Numbered from the stretch's first letter, positions 9,257 through 19,775 are shown. The stretch is 64,000 nucleotides of DNA from Rhodoferax fermentans (GCF_002017865.1 NZ_MTJN01000002.1:2604001-2668000), one strand, 5' to 3'. The notes: a model not told the origin generated them from the sequence alone. Translations and numbers: made by a program.

Positions 9257-10072
9257 TCAGGCAGCGCCAAATTCAGCGCCCAGCTTTTTGGCGCGTTCGC
9301 GGGCGGCGTACATGGCATCAATGAACAAGGCGCGCACGTCGTTGTCTTCCATGCTGGAAATGGCTGCAAACGTGGTGCCCCCCTTGGATGTGACACGTTG
9401 GCGCAGCACCTGGGGGCTGTCTGCCGAGGTTTGGGCCAGATCGCTGGCACCGGCAAACGTGGCGACTGCCAGGTGCTCGGCCTGTTCCCGGCTCAGCCCC
9501 ATCTCGGTGCCCGCCATGGTCATGGCTTCCATGAAATAGAACACATAGGCCGGACCGGAACCGGACAGGGCGGTGACCACGTCGAGTTTGTCTTCGGTAT
9601 CCAGCCAGAGAAACTCACCCGTGCTTGCCATCACCCGTTCCACCTGCGCACGGTCTTCAGCGCTGGCGCCCGCGCGGGCAAACAAGCCGCTGATGCCTTT
9701 GCCAATCAGCGCGGGTGTATTGGGCATGGCACGCACCACGCGCTGGGTGCCCAGCCAGGCGGCCATGCTGTCCGTGGGGATGCCCGCAGCCACGCTCAGA
9801 TGCAAGGCGTTGCCGGTGAAAGGGCCAGCCGCCACGGCGGCGTCCTTGAACGCCTGGGGTTTGATCGCCCACACCACGAGGGAAGCTGTGGCCAGACTCG
9901 GGTTGGCCTGAGCCTGGGCGGTGATGCCAAAACTGCTGCTGAGTTGCTGACGTGCCTCCTCTGACGGCTCCACCACGTCGATGTCCTGCGGTGAAACGCC
10001 CTGTTTGATCAGACCGCCGATGATGGCGCTGGCCATGTTGCCGCCACCGATAAATGCAATGCGCTCGCTCAT
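9257..10072 (-). CDS. proC: pyrroline-5-carboxylate reductase
   Basis: A 271-residue enzyme reducing 1-pyrroline-5-carboxylate to proline with NAD(P)H. The N-terminal Rossmann fold shows IAFIGGGNMASAIIGG. The C-terminal dimerisation/catalytic domain has SGSGPAYVFYFMEAM and the family ending region SKGGTTFAAI. The start is set at ATG 10070-10072 (MSERIAF); the open frame extends 19 residues further but lacks family sequence. It converges on dgkA with about 125 bp between the stops. Confidence 0.96.
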   Translation of the reverse strand: MSERIAFIGGGNMASAIIGGLIKQGVSPQDIDVVEPSEEARQQLSSSFGITAQAQANPSLATASLVVWAIKPQAFKDAAVAAGPFTGNALHLSVAAGIPTDSMAAWLGTQRVVRAMPNTPALIGKGISGLFARAGASAEDRAQVERVMASTGEFLWLDTEDKLDVVTALSGSGPAYVFYFMEAMTMAGTEMGLSREQAEHLAVATFAGASDLAQTSADSPQVLRQRVTSKGGTTFAAISSMEDNDVRALFIDAMYAARERAKKLGAEFGAA

Positions 10073-10623
10073 AAATATAGGCGGTGACAGGACCGCTGCT
10101 TGATTGTGGAAAACAACGAGTCTAATCAATTGGGCTTACACATTTCCTTCGGCGGTGAGGCAGGCAAGAGGCTAAAAAAAGAGGTGTTTTGGGGCTGTCA
10201 TCCAACGCGAGGCCGGCTGCTTGCACGGTTGGAAACACGATGTCGCCAACGCTGACCTGCTTAGAGTTGGCGCTCTGACGGCTGCAGTGAATGGTCTGGT
10301 CGCTGGGGTGGCGTGCTCAGAGCTAACTTGGACGCCTGTCTGGTCTATGCGGTGCGCGGTTGTTGCGCTCTGGTCGAACTTCCGCGCGCGGCAAAACCAA
10401 CAGGGTAGGGTTGCAGAGGTACCGAAGATAGCGCGCATCGCTGCATTGGGGGGGAAAGCGCAGGTGATCGGTGCGAGGCTTGCTTGTCTCGTGCCGCTGT
10501 CTTTGATTTCGACTTGACGGCGCCCAAGGCCTGGGCTGCATGCAGAAATCCGCCGCCCACGTGATGTGGATAGATGTTCTGGCGGGCTGTTCCTACCCCT
10601 TTGTTGTAAATCTCAAAAAAGTT
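10073..10623. other. intergenic region between proC and the ribosomal block
   Basis: About 550 bp with no convincing gene. Short overlapping open frames on both strands (for example 10172-10438 minus and 10221-10517 plus) have low-complexity translations and no start-site support. No tRNA-like fold was found by eye. The rplN promoter follows at 10624. Confidence 0.6.
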
Positions 10624-10652
10624 TTGACCGGCTTATCTTTTTGATGCATAAT
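10624..10652 (+). promoter_or_regulatory. sigma70-type promoter of the ribosomal block
   Basis: TTGACC at 10624-10629 and CATAAT at 10647-10652 are separated by 17 bp. An overlapping TAATAC at 10649 is an alternative -10. The site lies about 150 bp before rplN and implies a leader of roughly 140 nt, suitable for ribosomal autoregulation. This would make rplN the first gene of its transcript. Confidence 0.7.
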
Positions 10653-10799
10653 ACGTGGCTTCGCTTGAAAAAGTATGAAGTGTCTGCCCAAAGCTGACGG
10701 TGTGAGTGGTTCACGCCGAGTGCAACGGGCCCAAGACTGACTGGAAAGCGGCTTGCATTGTGCAGGCTCAGGTTTCTGGTGCAAGTTGGGAATAAACAA

Positions 10800-11168
10800 A
10801 TGATCCAAACCGAATCTCGACTCGAAGTCGCCGACAACACCGGCGCGAAGTCCGTTCTGTGCATTAAGGTGCTGGGCGGATCCAAGCGTCGCTACGCCAG
10901 CGTTGGCGACATTATCAAAGTGAGCATCAAAGAAGCTGCTCCACGTGGGCGCGTCAAGAAGGGCGATGTCTACAGTGCTGTGGTGGTGCGCACTGCCAAG
11001 GGTATCCGTCGTAGCGATGGCTCTTTGGTGAAATTTGATGGCAATGCGGCAGTGTTGCTGAATGCCAAGCTGGAGCCTATTGGCACCCGTATCTTTGGGC
11101 CGGTGACCCGTGAACTGCGTACTGAAAAGTTCATGAAGATCGTGTCCTTGGCTCCTGAAGTTTTGTAA
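10800..11168 (+). CDS. rplN: 50S ribosomal protein L14
   Basis: A 122-residue 23S rRNA-binding protein, the same length as E. coli L14. It starts [17 protein letters not shown] and ends with [15 protein letters not shown] 10800 is chosen over the in-frame upstream extension because L14 proteins begin exactly here. It is the first gene of the block. The usual upstream neighbour rpsQ is absent: 0.7 kb of non-coding DNA and then proC lie upstream. Confidence 0.99.
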   Translation: MIQTESRLEVADNTGAKSVLCIKVLGGSKRRYASVGDIIKVSIKEAAPRGRVKKGDVYSAVVVRTAKGIRRSDGSLVKFDGNAAVLLNAKLEPIGTRIFGPVTRELRTEKFMKIVSLAPEVL

Positions 11169-11177
11169 GGACTCCTC

Positions 11178-11498
11178 ATGAACAAAATTCGCAAAGGCGA
11201 CGATGTCATCGTGTTGACGGGTCGTGACAAGGGTAAGCGCGGCAAGGTAACGCTGCGCAGTGATGACTCTCACCTGGTGGTTGAGGGTGTCAATGTGGTT
11301 AAAAAACATGCTAAGCCCAATCCCATGAAGGGTGAGGCGGGTGGTATTGTTGAAAAGACCATGCCGATTCACCAGTCCAATGTTGCTATTTTTAATGCAG
11401 CAACTGGCAAGGCTGATCGGGTTGGTGTCAAGTTGCAGGCTGACGGCAAACATGTTCGTGTTTACAAGTCAAGCGGCGAAGAAATCAAGGTGGCATGA
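11178..11498 (+). CDS. rplX: 50S ribosomal protein L24
   Basis: A 106-residue assembly-initiator protein of the large subunit. The N-terminal KOW motif reads [19 protein letters not shown], and [13 protein letters not shown] is typical of the family. It follows rplN by 9 nt with AAGGACTC as ribosome-binding site, and its stop overlaps the region of the rplE start. Confidence 0.99.
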   Translation: MNKIRKGDDVIVLTGRDKGKRGKVTLRSDDSHLVVEGVNVVKKHAKPNPMKGEAGGIVEKTMPIHQSNVAIFNAATGKADRVGVKLQADGKHVRVYKSSGEEIKVA

Positions 11499-11500
11499 AC

Positions 11501-12040
11501 ATGGCTCGTTTGCAAGAACTCTATCGGGAAAAGCTGGCTCCTGAGTTGATGGCCAAATATGGCTACAAGTCGCCAATGGAAGTGCCTCGTCTCACCAAGA
11601 TCACCTTGAATATGGGTGTCAGTGAAGCGGTTGCTGACAAGAAGGTGATGGATCATGCTGTGGGTGATTTGACCAAGATTGCCGGTCAGAAACCTGTGGT
11701 GACGATGTCCAAGAAGGCTATTGCTGGCTTCAAGATTCGTGAAAACCAAGCGATTGGTTGTATGGTGACCCTGCGTGGCGCCCAAATGTACGAGTTCCTG
11801 GATCGTTTTGTGACTGTGGCTTTGCCGCGGGTTCGCGATTTCCGTGGTATCTCGGGTCGTTCTTTTGATGGCCGTGGTAACTACAACATCGGCGTGAAAG
11901 AGCAAATCATTTTTCCTGAAATTGAGTACGACAAGGTGGATGCCCTGCGAGGTCTCAATATCAGTATCACAACAACGGCCAAAACCGATGATGAGTGCAA
12001 GGCGCTGCTCGCAGGTTTCCGTTTCCCCTTCAAGAACTGA
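11501..12040 (+). CDS. rplE: 50S ribosomal protein L5
   Basis: A 179-residue 5S rRNA-binding protein, matching E. coli length. Signatures: [28 protein letters not shown] and [19 protein letters not shown] 11501 gives the family N-terminus [11 protein letters not shown] 11495 would overlap the rplX stop as ATGA and add two residues. In E. coli this mRNA region is the S8 repressor target, but no such fold was checked here. Confidence 0.98.
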   Translation: MARLQELYREKLAPELMAKYGYKSPMEVPRLTKITLNMGVSEAVADKKVMDHAVGDLTKIAGQKPVVTMSKKAIAGFKIRENQAIGCMVTLRGAQMYEFLDRFVTVALPRVRDFRGISGRSFDGRGNYNIGVKEQIIFPEIEYDKVDALRGLNISITTTAKTDDECKALLAGFRFPFKN

Positions 12041-12048
12041 GGTGATCT

Positions 12049-12354
12049 GTGGCTAAGATGGCTTTAATCGAGCGTGAGCTCAAAAGAGACAAACTGGTTG
12101 CCAAGTACGCAAAAAAACATGCGGAATTGAAGGCGATATCCAACGATGCTAAGCGCACCGATGAAGAGCGCGCTGCTGCCCGCTTGGGTCTGCAAATGTT
12201 GCCCCGTAATGCCAATCCGACTCGTCAGCGTAACCGTTGTGCGATCACTGGTCGCCCACGTGGAACCTTTGCGCAGTTTGGTTTGGCTCGGGCCAAAATT
12301 CGTGAAATGGCTTTTGCTGGAGAAATCCCCGGCATGGTCAAGGCCAGCTGGTAA
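12049..12354 (+). CDS. rpsN: 30S ribosomal protein S14
   Basis: A 101-residue small-subunit protein of the long, zinc-free type: there is no CXXC pair, and [16 protein letters not shown] is followed by the ending GMVKASW. The start is GTG 12049 (GTG GCT AAG), 8 nt after rplE. GTG fits the family N-terminus [10 protein letters not shown] better than the later ATG at 12058. Confidence 0.98.
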   Translation: MAKMALIERELKRDKLVAKYAKKHAELKAISNDAKRTDEERAAARLGLQMLPRNANPTRQRNRCAITGRPRGTFAQFGLARAKIREMAFAGEIPGMVKASW

Positions 12355-12372
12355 GCGGCAGGAGACATAGAT

Positions 12373-12768
12373 ATGAGTATGAGTGATCCTATTGCCGACC
12401 TGTTGACGCGCATTCGCAATGCGCAGATGGTTGCCAAGACTTCTGTTCGCGTGCCTTCTTCCAAGGTGAAAGTAGCGATTGCCCAAGTTCTGAAGGACGA
12501 AGGGTATATCGACGACTTCAAGATCAATGCGGTTGACGGTAAGCAAGAGCTTGAAATTGCTTTGAAGTATTACGCTGGTCGCCCGGTTATTGAGCGTATT
12601 GAGCGTGTCAGTCGCCCTGGTTTGCGTGTCTACCGCGGTAGCGATGCGATTCCACAAGTGCAAAACGGCCTGGGTGTAGCGATTGTCACAACGCCCAAGG
12701 GCGTGATGACCGATCGCAAAGCCCGCGCTACCGGTGTCGGTGGTGAAGTGCTTTGCTACGTCGCCTGA
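12373..12768 (+). CDS. rpsH: 30S ribosomal protein S8
   Basis: A 131-residue 16S rRNA-binding protein that in enterobacteria also represses the spc operon. It begins [18 protein letters not shown] and ends [23 protein letters not shown], the expected family ends. AGGAGA lies before the ATG, and it is co-directional and closely spaced with rpsN. Confidence 0.99.
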   Translation: MSMSDPIADLLTRIRNAQMVAKTSVRVPSSKVKVAIAQVLKDEGYIDDFKINAVDGKQELEIALKYYAGRPVIERIERVSRPGLRVYRGSDAIPQVQNGLGVAIVTTPKGVMTDRKARATGVGGEVLCYVA

Positions 12769-12794
12769 TGCGTGACATTTAGGAGTAACAGAAC

Positions 12795-13328
12795 ATGTCT
12801 CGTATTGGAAAAATGCCGGTTGCCATTCCTGCTGGGGTGGAAGTGGTTTTGTCTGAGACGCAAGTGAGCGTCAAGGGTGCAGGTGGTTTGTTGTCTTTGA
12901 CTCAAAACAGCCTGGTCAAAGTGGTTAGCGAAGGTGGCAAGGTCAGTTTTACGGCTGCCAACGACTCTCGTGAAGCGGATGCCATGTCCGGTACCTATCG
13001 CCAGTTGGTTAACAACATGGTGGTTGGTGTCAGCAAGGGTTTTGAGAAGAAATTGACTTTGTTGGGTGTGGGTTACAAGGCGCAAGCTCAAGGTAACAAG
13101 CTCAATCTGGTGGTGGGTTATTCACACCCTGTCAACAAAGACATGCCTCAAGGCATTTCTGTGGCCACACCGACACCGACTGAAATCGTGATCAAGGGTG
13201 CTGATCGTCAGCGCGTTGGTCAGGTTGCTGCTGAAATTCGTGCCATTCGGCCGCCTGAGCCATACAAGGGCAAGGGCATCCGTTATGCGGATGAAAAAGT
13301 CGCAATCAAAGAAACGAAGAAGAAATAA
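12795..13328 (+). CDS. rplF: 50S ribosomal protein L6
   Basis: A 177-residue large-subunit protein, equal in length to E. coli L6. It has two tandem L6 folds and the family tail [24 protein letters not shown] lies upstream of ATG 12795. It is the sixth gene of the block, 11 nt before rplR. Confidence 0.99.
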   Translation: MSRIGKMPVAIPAGVEVVLSETQVSVKGAGGLLSLTQNSLVKVVSEGGKVSFTAANDSREADAMSGTYRQLVNNMVVGVSKGFEKKLTLLGVGYKAQAQGNKLNLVVGYSHPVNKDMPQGISVATPTPTEIVIKGADRQRVGQVAAEIRAIRPPEPYKGKGIRYADEKVAIKETKKK

Positions 13329-13339
13329 GGAGCCGCACT

Positions 13340-13705
13340 ATGTTGACCAAAAAAGAACAGCGTCTTCGCAGAGCTCGTCAGACCCGAATCAGGATTGCCA
13401 ACCAGGGTGTGGCTCGCTTGACAGTCAATCGCACCAATTTGCACATTTATGCCAGCGTGATTTCTGGCGATGGCTCCAAAGTTTTGGCGACTGCATCTAC
13501 GGCCGAAGCCGAAGTGCGCCAGTCTTTGGGTGCATCGGGCAAAGGTGGCAACGTGGCTGCGGCTCAAATCATCGGCAAGCGTGTGGCAGAAAAAGCCAAG
13601 GCAGCCGGTATTGAGAAGGTGGCATTTGATCGGGCGGGATTTGCGTACCATGGCCGCGTCAAAGCGCTGGCAGATGCAGCACGTGAAGCTGGCTTGCAGT
13701 TCTAA
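13340..13705 (+). CDS. rplR: 50S ribosomal protein L18
   Basis: A 121-residue 5S rRNA-binding protein. It shows a basic N-terminus ([14 protein letters not shown]), the SNQHIYASVI-type stretch written here as [14 protein letters not shown], and the tail [25 protein letters not shown] lies upstream of ATG 13340. Confidence 0.99.
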   Translation: MLTKKEQRLRRARQTRIRIANQGVARLTVNRTNLHIYASVISGDGSKVLATASTAEAEVRQSLGASGKGGNVAAAQIIGKRVAEKAKAAGIEKVAFDRAGFAYHGRVKALADAAREAGLQF

Positions 13706-13722
13706 GCAGATCGGAAATTAAG

Positions 13723-14247
13723 ATGGCTAAAGTACAAGCGAAGATGCAGGGTAAGGCTGAGGGTCCTGAGGACGGTTTGCGCGAAAAAATGATCGCGATC
13801 AACCGTGTGACCAAAGTTGTCAAGGGTGGTCGTATTCTTGGCTTTGCAGCACTGACTGTTGTTGGCGACGGTGATGGCACCGTTGGTATGGGCAAGGGCA
13901 AATCGAAAGAAGTGCCAGCAGCTGTCCAGAAGGCAATGGAAGAAGCCCGGCGCAACATGACGAAAGTCTCGTTGAAGAACGGTTCGATTCATCACAAAGT
14001 GATGGGTCAGCACGGTGCCGCGTCTGTGATGATGGCACCTGCGCCTAAGGGTACTGGCATTATTGCTGGTGGTCCTATGCGTGCGGTGTTTGAAGTGGTT
14101 GGTATCACTGACATCGTTGCAAAGAGCCACGGTTCTAGCAATCCTTACAACATGGTTCGTGCAACGCTCGACGCCCTGTCGCACGCAACAACACCGTCGG
14201 TGGTGGCAGCAAAACGCGGCAAGACCATCGAAGAGCTGTTCGCTTGA
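13723..14247 (+). CDS. rpsE: 30S ribosomal protein S5
   Basis: A 174-residue protein of the small subunit active in decoding fidelity. The N-terminal double-stranded-RNA-binding-like fold has [18 protein letters not shown], and the second half carries [17 protein letters not shown]. The ATG at 13723 has only a weak ribosome-binding site (CGGAAA). Rpl/rps order continues unchanged. Confidence 0.99.
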   Translation: MAKVQAKMQGKAEGPEDGLREKMIAINRVTKVVKGGRILGFAALTVVGDGDGTVGMGKGKSKEVPAAVQKAMEEARRNMTKVSLKNGSIHHKVMGQHGAASVMMAPAPKGTGIIAGGPMRAVFEVVGITDIVAKSHGSSNPYNMVRATLDALSHATTPSVVAAKRGKTIEELFA

Positions 14248-14260
14248 TTGGAGAATCCAG

Positions 14261-14443
14261 ATGACCACCGAAAAAAAAGTAACAGTTCAACTGGTGCGTA
14301 GCCCAATCGGCTGTGCAGCATCCCACCGAGCAACCGTTCGCGGTTTGGGTCTGCGCAAGATGCGTAGCACCAGCGAATTGGTTGATACGCCTGAAGTGCG
14401 TGGCATGATTAACAAGATCAGTTATCTGGTCAAGGTGCTCTAA
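14261..14443 (+). CDS. rpmD: 50S ribosomal protein L30
   Basis: A 60-residue large-subunit protein. The conserved core [10 protein letters not shown] is followed by [23 protein letters not shown] 14261 is preceded by TTGGAGA; the frame stays open upstream through rpsE, which is a shadow. It sits between rpsE and rplO as in the standard spc order. Confidence 0.97.
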   Translation: MTTEKKVTVQLVRSPIGCAASHRATVRGLGLRKMRSTSELVDTPEVRGMINKISYLVKVL

Positions 14444-14453
14444 GAGGTTCATG

Positions 14454-14885
14454 ATGGAATTGAATGGCATTAAGCCCGCTGATGGCGCTAAACATTACAA
14501 GCGGCGCGTTGGTCGTGGTATCGGGTCCGGCCTGGGTAAAACCGCTGGTCGCGGGCACAAAGGTCAAAAGTCTCGTGCTGGTGGTTACCACAAAGTCGGC
14601 TTTGAAGGCGGTCAGATGCCTATGCAACGCCGTTTGCCAAAGCGTGGCTTCAAGTCTGCTTTGCTGAAATTCAACGCCGAAGTTACCTTGTCCGCACTGA
14701 ACATGCTGGATGCTACCGAAGTGAACTTGGTGGTGCTCAAGCAAGCTGGTTTGGTTGGCGAACTTGCCAAAGTGGTCAAGGTTATCAAAACTGGCGAGTT
14801 GACGAAAGCGGTCAAACTGACGGGTATTGGTGCGACTGCTGCGGCAAAAGTTGCTATCGAAGCCGCCGGCGGCTCCTTGGTTTAA
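14454..14885 (+). CDS. rplO: 50S ribosomal protein L15
   Basis: A 143-residue protein with the Gly/Arg-rich N-terminus [20 protein letters not shown] and the C-terminal L15 fold. Of two adjacent ATG codons, 14454 is preferred: AAGAGG then sits 6 nt away, and the product starts MELNGIKPA as usual in beta-proteobacteria. Confidence 0.98.
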   Translation: MELNGIKPADGAKHYKRRVGRGIGSGLGKTAGRGHKGQKSRAGGYHKVGFEGGQMPMQRRLPKRGFKSALLKFNAEVTLSALNMLDATEVNLVVLKQAGLVGELAKVVKVIKTGELTKAVKLTGIGATAAAKVAIEAAGGSLV

Positions 14886-14907
14886 TTCGTATTCGAGATA
14901 ACTGCAC

Positions 14908-16218
14908 GTGGCAACGAGTTCGGCATCCTTAGCTAAAACAGATAAGTACGGCGATTTGCGTCGCCGTCTTATATTTTTGTTGCTGGCATTGGTGGTTTAC
15001 CGTGTCGGCGCACATATTCCTGTGCCTGGCATTGATGCTGCGCAGTTGCAACAGTTCTTCAACGGTCAACAGGGTGGCATCCTGGGCATGTTCAACATGT
15101 TCTCGGGTGGCGCTTTGTCCAGGTTCACGATATTCGCGCTGGGTATCATGCCCTATATCTCTGCATCGATCATTATGCAGCTGATGGGATATGTGTTGCC
15201 GGCGTTTGAGCAGCTTAAAAAAGAAGGTGAAGCCGGTCGGCGCAAGATCACGCAATATACCCGCTACGGCACACTTGGTTTGGCATTGTTCCAGTCCTTA
15301 GGTATTGCCGTTGCCTTGGAAAGTTCCGCGGGCTTGGTGATTTCTCCGGGCTTTGGTTTCCGTGTCACCGCAGTTGTGACATTGACCGCTGGTACCCTAT
15401 TTTTGATGTGGCTTGGCGAGCAAATCACCGAGCGTGGTTTGGGAAATGGCATATCCATTTTGATTTTTGGCGGGATTGCTGCAGGGTTACCAAACGCCAT
15501 CGGTGGATTGTTGGAGCTGGTTAGGACTGGCGCGATGAGCATCATCGTGTCCTTGTTCATCATCGTTCTCGTTGCTCTCGTGACTTACTTTGTGGTTTTT
15601 GTCGAACGGGGCCAGAGAAAGATTCTTGTGAACTACGCTAGGCGTCAGGTCGGTAACAAGGTATATGGTGGTCAATCTTCCCATTTGCCTTTGAAGCTGA
15701 ATATGGCTGGTGTTATTCCTCCTATTTTTGCCTCCTCAATTATTTTGTTGCCAGCGACTATTGCGGGTTGGTTCAGTTCAGGTGAGTCAATGCGCTGGCT
15801 GAAGGACATTGCGGGTTCTTTGTCTCCAGGTCAGCCTGTGTACGTGATGTTTTATGCGGCAGCGATTATATTTTTCTGCTTTTTCTACACTGCTCTGGTC
15901 TTCAACAGCAAAGAAACGGCCGAAAACTTGAAGAAGAGTGGTGCGTTTGTTCCTGGCATTCGTCCTGGTGAGAATACCGCCAAGTACATCGACAAGATTC
16001 TGCTGCGCTTGACATTTGTTGGTGCGATCTACATCACACTTGTTTGTTTGTTGCCGGAATTTTTAATTTTGAAGTACAACGTGCCATTCTATTTTGGTGG
16101 TACTTCGCTGTTAATTATTGTTGTTGTGACTATGGATTTCATGGCGCAAGTTCAAAATTACTTGATGTCACAGCAATACGAATCTTTATTAAAGAAGGCT
16201 AATTTCAAGGCTTCTTGA
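14908..16218 (+). CDS. secY: preprotein translocase subunit SecY
   Basis: A 436-residue, ten-helix central pore of the Sec translocon. Recognisable are IPVPGID near the first helix, the TM2 stretch [10 protein letters not shown], the [11 protein letters not shown] segment, and the cytoplasmic loop [13 protein letters not shown] 14908 is the start (family N-terminus [10 protein letters not shown]), with a weak ribosome-binding site. It is the usual membrane-protein gene within the spc block. Confidence 0.98.
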   Translation: MATSSASLAKTDKYGDLRRRLIFLLLALVVYRVGAHIPVPGIDAAQLQQFFNGQQGGILGMFNMFSGGALSRFTIFALGIMPYISASIIMQLMGYVLPAFEQLKKEGEAGRRKITQYTRYGTLGLALFQSLGIAVALESSAGLVISPGFGFRVTAVVTLTAGTLFLMWLGEQITERGLGNGISILIFGGIAAGLPNAIGGLLELVRTGAMSIIVSLFIIVLVALVTYFVVFVERGQRKILVNYARRQVGNKVYGGQSSHLPLKLNMAGVIPPIFASSIILLPATIAGWFSSGESMRWLKDIAGSLSPGQPVYVMFYAAAIIFFCFFYTALVFNSKETAENLKKSGAFVPGIRPGENTAKYIDKILLRLTFVGAIYITLVCLLPEFLILKYNVPFYFGGTSLLIIVVVTMDFMAQVQNYLMSQQYESLLKKANFKAS

Positions 16219-16229
16219 AATGTTGATTT

Positions 16230-16448
16230 ATGGCAAAAGACGATGTTATTCAAATGCAAGGGGAGATCGTTGAGAATCTTCCAAATGCAACCTTCAGAGT
16301 GAAATTGGAAAATGGCCACGTTGTGCTCGGTCATATCTCCGGGAAAATGAGGATGCACTACATCAGGATTTTGCCTGGGGACAAGGTCACGGTTGAATTG
16401 ACACCCTATGACTTAACCAGGGCAAGGATAGTCTTTAGAGCCAAGTAA
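16230..16448 (+). CDS. infA: translation initiation factor IF-1
   Basis: A 72-residue OB-fold factor that occupies the ribosomal A site during initiation, with [20 protein letters not shown] and [16 protein letters not shown] as family markers. It follows secY by 11 nt. Position between secY and rpmJ is a normal beta-proteobacterial order. Confidence 0.97.
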   Translation: MAKDDVIQMQGEIVENLPNATFRVKLENGHVVLGHISGKMRMHYIRILPGDKVTVELTPYDLTRARIVFRAK

Positions 16449-16482
16449 CAAGTTATTGTTTGGAATTGTTTAGGAGAATGAA

Positions 16483-16596
16483 ATGAAGGTTTCGGCTTCG
16501 GTTAAGAAAATTTGCCGTAACTGCAAGATTATTCGGCGCAAAGGTGTTGTTCGCGTGATCTGTACAGATCCTCGCCACAAACAGCGTCAGGGTTAA
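16483..16596 (+). CDS. rpmJ: 50S ribosomal protein L36
   Basis: A 37-residue protein beginning [20 protein letters not shown] and ending RHKQRQG. It is the zinc-binding form, with the CxxC pair (C11, C14), a later cysteine C27 and H32. TAGGAGAATGA lies before ATG 16483. Intact and of normal length. Confidence 0.96.
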   Translation: MKVSASVKKICRNCKIIRRKGVVRVICTDPRHKQRQG

Positions 16597-16620
16597 TTGC
16601 AAGAGTTATAGAGGAACAAA

Positions 16621-16986
16621 ATGGCACGTATCGCTGGTATTAATATTCCGCCGCAAAAGCACTCTGAAATTGGCTTGACCGCCATCTTCGGAGTTGGTCG
16701 GAGTCGCGCACGCAAGATCTGTGAAGCTTGTGGTATTGATTACTCCAAGAAGATCAAAGATCTGACGGATGCAGAACTCGAAAAATTGCGCGATGAGGTC
16801 GGCAAGTTTACGATCGAGGGTGATTTGCGCCGTGAAACAACCATGAACATCAAGCGTTTGATGGACATCGGCTGTTACAGGGGCTTTCGCCATCGCCGCG
16901 GGCTGCCATTGCGTGGTCAACGTACCCGCACGAATGCGCGTACGCGTAAAGGGCCGCGTAAAGCCGCTGCGTCCCTCAAAAAATGA
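16621..16986 (+). CDS. rpsM: 30S ribosomal protein S13
   Basis: A 121-residue protein at the subunit interface. It begins [19 protein letters not shown]; the helix-two-turn-helix [13 protein letters not shown] and the tail [20 protein letters not shown] are typical. GAGGAAC precedes ATG 16621. It opens the alpha-operon segment. Confidence 0.99.
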   Translation: MARIAGINIPPQKHSEIGLTAIFGVGRSRARKICEACGIDYSKKIKDLTDAELEKLRDEVGKFTIEGDLRRETTMNIKRLMDIGCYRGFRHRRGLPLRGQRTRTNARTRKGPRKAAASLKK

Positions 16987-17005
16987 CATTGACTGAAAGA
17001 TAACT

Positions 17006-17410
17006 ATGGCAAAAGCACCCGCCAATAACGCAGCACAACGTGTCCGCAAGAAAATCCGCAAGAATGTTGCTGATGGTATTGCACACGTCCACGCGTCATT
17101 CAACAACACCATCATCACTATCACTGACAGACAAGGCAACTCATTGTCTTGGGCGTCATCCGGTGGTCAGGGTTTTAAAGGCTCACGCAAGTCGACACCA
17201 TTTGCGGCTCAAGTTGCTTCTGAAGTTGCTGGCAGGGCTGCGATTGAACAGGGCATTAAGAACCTTGATGTCGAAATCAAGGGTCCTGGTCCAGGACGCG
17301 AGTCTTCTGTCCGAGCGCTCGCTGCTCTCGGTATCCGTATCAATATGATTGCAGACGTTACACCGGTGCCGCACAACGGTTGCCGTCCTCAAAAACGTCG
17401 TCGTATCTAG
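17006..17410 (+). CDS. rpsK: 30S ribosomal protein S11
   Basis: A 134-residue platform protein. Markers: [39 protein letters not shown], and the C-terminus [17 protein letters not shown]. It is 19 nt downstream of rpsM and followed by a hairpin before rpsD. Confidence 0.99.
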   Translation: MAKAPANNAAQRVRKKIRKNVADGIAHVHASFNNTIITITDRQGNSLSWASSGGQGFKGSRKSTPFAAQVASEVAGRAAIEQGIKNLDVEIKGPGPGRESSVRALAALGIRINMIADVTPVPHNGCRPQKRRRI

Positions 17411-17430
17411 TTTTTTCAACCAAGCCCACC

Positions 17431-17460
17431 GCCACGGTTCTGCCGTGGCTCCCGCTTTTT
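17431..17460 (+). terminator. hairpin between rpsK and rpsD (possible attenuator)
   Basis: GCCACGG (17431-17437) and CCGTGGC (17443-17449) form a perfect 7-bp stem with a 5-nt loop, and T-rich CCCGCTTTTTT follows. The T run begins about 5 nt after the stem, so it is a weak terminator at best. Partial termination would lower rpsD-rpoA-rplQ relative to upstream genes. Confidence 0.4.
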
Positions 17461-17487
17461 TGCGGTAGCTGATTTAAAGGATTTCAA

Positions 17488-18111
17488 GTGGCACGTTACT
17501 TAGGCCCCAAAGCCAAACTCTCACGCCGTGAAGGCACCGATCTGTTCTTGAAGAGCGCACGTCGCTCCATTGGGGACAAGGCAAAATTTGATTCCAAGCC
17601 AGGCCAGCATGGGAGGACTTCCGGCGCTCGTACGTCTGATTTCGGTCTGCAACTGCGCGAAAAGCAAAAAGTCAAACGCATGTATGGTGTGCTGGAGAAG
17701 CAGTTCCGTCGTTATTTTGAGGAAGCGGACCGTCGCAAAGGCAACACGGGTTCAAACCTGTTGTTCCTGTTGGAAACCCGCTTGGACAACGTCGTCTATC
17801 GCATGGGCTTCGGATCCACACGTGCTGAGGCACGTCAATTGGTCTCCCACAAAGCTGTTCTTGTCAATGGCAAGTCTGTCAACATCCCGTCTTACATGGT
17901 GAAGGTTGGTGATGTGTTGTCTATTCGTGAAAAGTCAGCCAAGCAGAACCGTATTGTTGAGGCTTTGCAGTTGGCCCAACAAGTTGGCATGCCCGCGTGG
18001 GTTGATGTCAATGCAGACAAGGCACAAGGCGTTTTCAAGGGCATCCCAGACCGTGACCAGTTCGCGGCCGATGTGAATGAATCTTTGATCGTTGAACTGT
18101 ATTCACGTTAA
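17488..18111 (+). CDS. rpsD: 30S ribosomal protein S4
   Basis: A 207-residue 16S rRNA-binding protein and assembly nucleator. Signs: [18 protein letters not shown], the S4-like RNA-binding domain [11 protein letters not shown] then [14 protein letters not shown], and the C-terminal YSR. The start is GTG 17488 with AAAGGATT upstream. In E. coli S4 represses the alpha operon; this was not tested here. Confidence 0.99.
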   Translation: MARYLGPKAKLSRREGTDLFLKSARRSIGDKAKFDSKPGQHGRTSGARTSDFGLQLREKQKVKRMYGVLEKQFRRYFEEADRRKGNTGSNLLFLLETRLDNVVYRMGFGSTRAEARQLVSHKAVLVNGKSVNIPSYMVKVGDVLSIREKSAKQNRIVEALQLAQQVGMPAWVDVNADKAQGVFKGIPDRDQFAADVNESLIVELYSR

Positions 18112-18136
18112 GCCGAGTCAGTTACAGGTTTGAGAT

Positions 18137-18157
18137 AAAGGCCTATCCCAGGCCTTT
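18137..18157 (+). other. hairpin in the rpsD-rpoA spacer
   Basis: AAAGGCCT (18137-18144) and AGGCCTTT (18150-18157) make a perfect 8-bp stem with a 5-nt loop. No T tract follows, so it is not an intrinsic terminator. It may be an mRNA processing or stability element in the 102-bp spacer before rpoA. Confidence 0.45.
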
Positions 18158-18213
18158 GATCGTCTAGTCAGCCTTACCGATGTAACGAGTCGGGGGTATT
18201 GAGAGGAAAATTC

Positions 18214-19203
18214 ATGCAAAGTAGTTTGTTAAAGCCAAAAGCAGTTCAAGTTGAGCAACTGTCGGCGCACCGGGCAAAAGTGGTGCTTGAGCCTTTTGAG
18301 CGCGGCTACGGCCATACTTTGGGTAATGCGTTGCGTCGGGTGCTGTTGTCCTCTATGCCAGGTTACGCGCCAACCGAAGTGACCATCGCCGGTGTGTTGC
18401 ACGAATACTCTTCTATCGACGGCGTTCATGAGGATGTTGTCAACATCCTTTTGAATCTGAAGGGTGTGGTCTTCAAGTTGCACAACCGCGATGAGGTGAC
18501 ACTCAGTTTGCGCAAAGACAGTGAAGGGGTTGTCTCAGCTGGAGACATTCAGACGCCCCATGACGTTGAAATCGTCAACCCTGAACATGTGATCGCCAAC
18601 TTGGCCGCCGGCGGTAAGCTGGATATGCAGATCAAGGTTGAAAAAGGCCGCGGCTATGTTCCTGGCACCTTGCGCCGCCACGGTGATGAGTCTTCCAAGT
18701 CCATCGGGCGTATTGTTTTGGACGCGTCCTTCTCCCCGGTTCGTCGCGTGAGTTACACCGTGGAAAGCGCTCGTGTTGAGCAGCGTACCGATCTCGACAA
18801 GTTGATTCTCGACATTGAAACCAATGGCGCAATTTCTGCCGAAGATGCCGTGCGTGCGTCAGCAAAAATTCTTGTTGAGCAATTGGCTGTGTTCGCACAG
18901 CTGGAAGGTGGCGACATTGATGCCATCGTCTCCCCGTCTTCTCGGGGTAATGCCCAGTTTGACCCGGTGTTGTTGCGCCCGGTTGATGAGTTGGAGTTGA
19001 CGGTTCGTTCAGCCAACTGCCTCAAAGCAGAGAATATTTACTATATTGGTGATTTGATTCAACGCACTGAAAATGAGTTGTTGAAGACACCGAACTTGGG
19101 ACGTAAGTCTCTGAATGAAATCAAGGAAGTTTTGGCATCTCGTGGCTTGACCCTGGGAATGAAACTTGAAAGCTGGCCTCCAGCCGCACTTGAAAAGCGT
19201 TGA
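18214..19203 (+). CDS. rpoA: DNA-directed RNA polymerase subunit alpha
   Basis: A 329-residue alpha subunit, identical in length to E. coli RpoA. The N-terminal assembly domain shows [21 protein letters not shown]. The flexible linker leads to the C-terminal domain (about 250-325) with [19 protein letters not shown] and [18 protein letters not shown], the UP-element and activator contact surface. ATG 18214 with GAGAGGA is chosen over the in-frame TTG at 18199. Confidence 0.99.
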   Translation: MQSSLLKPKAVQVEQLSAHRAKVVLEPFERGYGHTLGNALRRVLLSSMPGYAPTEVTIAGVLHEYSSIDGVHEDVVNILLNLKGVVFKLHNRDEVTLSLRKDSEGVVSAGDIQTPHDVEIVNPEHVIANLAAGGKLDMQIKVEKGRGYVPGTLRRHGDESSKSIGRIVLDASFSPVRRVSYTVESARVEQRTDLDKLILDIETNGAISAEDAVRASAKILVEQLAVFAQLEGGDIDAIVSPSSRGNAQFDPVLLRPVDELELTVRSANCLKAENIYYIGDLIQRTENELLKTPNLGRKSLNEIKEVLASRGLTLGMKLESWPPAALEKR

Positions 19204-19264
19204 TTTAAAACGCCTCGGGCAGTACCTGATACGGCTGCTTGTTAAATAAACTAAGGAAATTACC

Positions 19265-19654
19265 ATGCGTCACGGACTCGGACTTCGTAAACTAAACCGC
19301 ACCTCTTCACATCGCTTGGCCATGTTGCGCAACATGATGAATTCGCTCATCGAGCATGAAGTCATCAAGACCACGGTGCCTAAGGCCAAAGAACTTCGTC
19401 GCGTTGTTGAGCCGATGATCACGCTGGCCAAAGAAGCCACCGTTGCCAATCGTCGCTTGGCTTTTGATCGTTTGCGTGATCGTGACAGCGTTGTTAAGCT
19501 CTTCAATGAACTTGGGCCACGCTTCAAGGCGCGTCCAGGCGGTTACACCCGTATCTTGAAGATGGGTTACCGCGTCGGTGACAACGCTCCTATGGCGTTG
19601 GTTGAATTGGTTGACCGCCCAGCAGCAATTGAGCCGACTGAAGCCGCAGAATAG
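19265..19654 (+). CDS. rplQ: 50S ribosomal protein L17
   Basis: A 129-residue protein starting [17 protein letters not shown], with the family tail [29 protein letters not shown] precedes ATG 19265. It is the last protein gene of the block; a TATAAT box (19657-19662) follows directly after its stop, just before the tRNA. Confidence 0.99.
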   Translation: MRHGLGLRKLNRTSSHRLAMLRNMMNSLIEHEVIKTTVPKAKELRRVVEPMITLAKEATVANRRLAFDRLRDRDSVVKLFNELGPRFKARPGGYTRILKMGYRVGDNAPMALVELVDRPAAIEPTEAAE

Positions 19655-19672
19655 GTTATAATATAAAGCTAC

Positions 19673-19749
<77 letters not shown>

Positions 19750-19775
19750 ATCAAATCAAGCACTTAGCTTGTATC

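Noticed and set aside
10172..10517. Short gene upstream of rplN
   Set aside because: Overlapping frames on both strands, no start signal, no recognisable domain.
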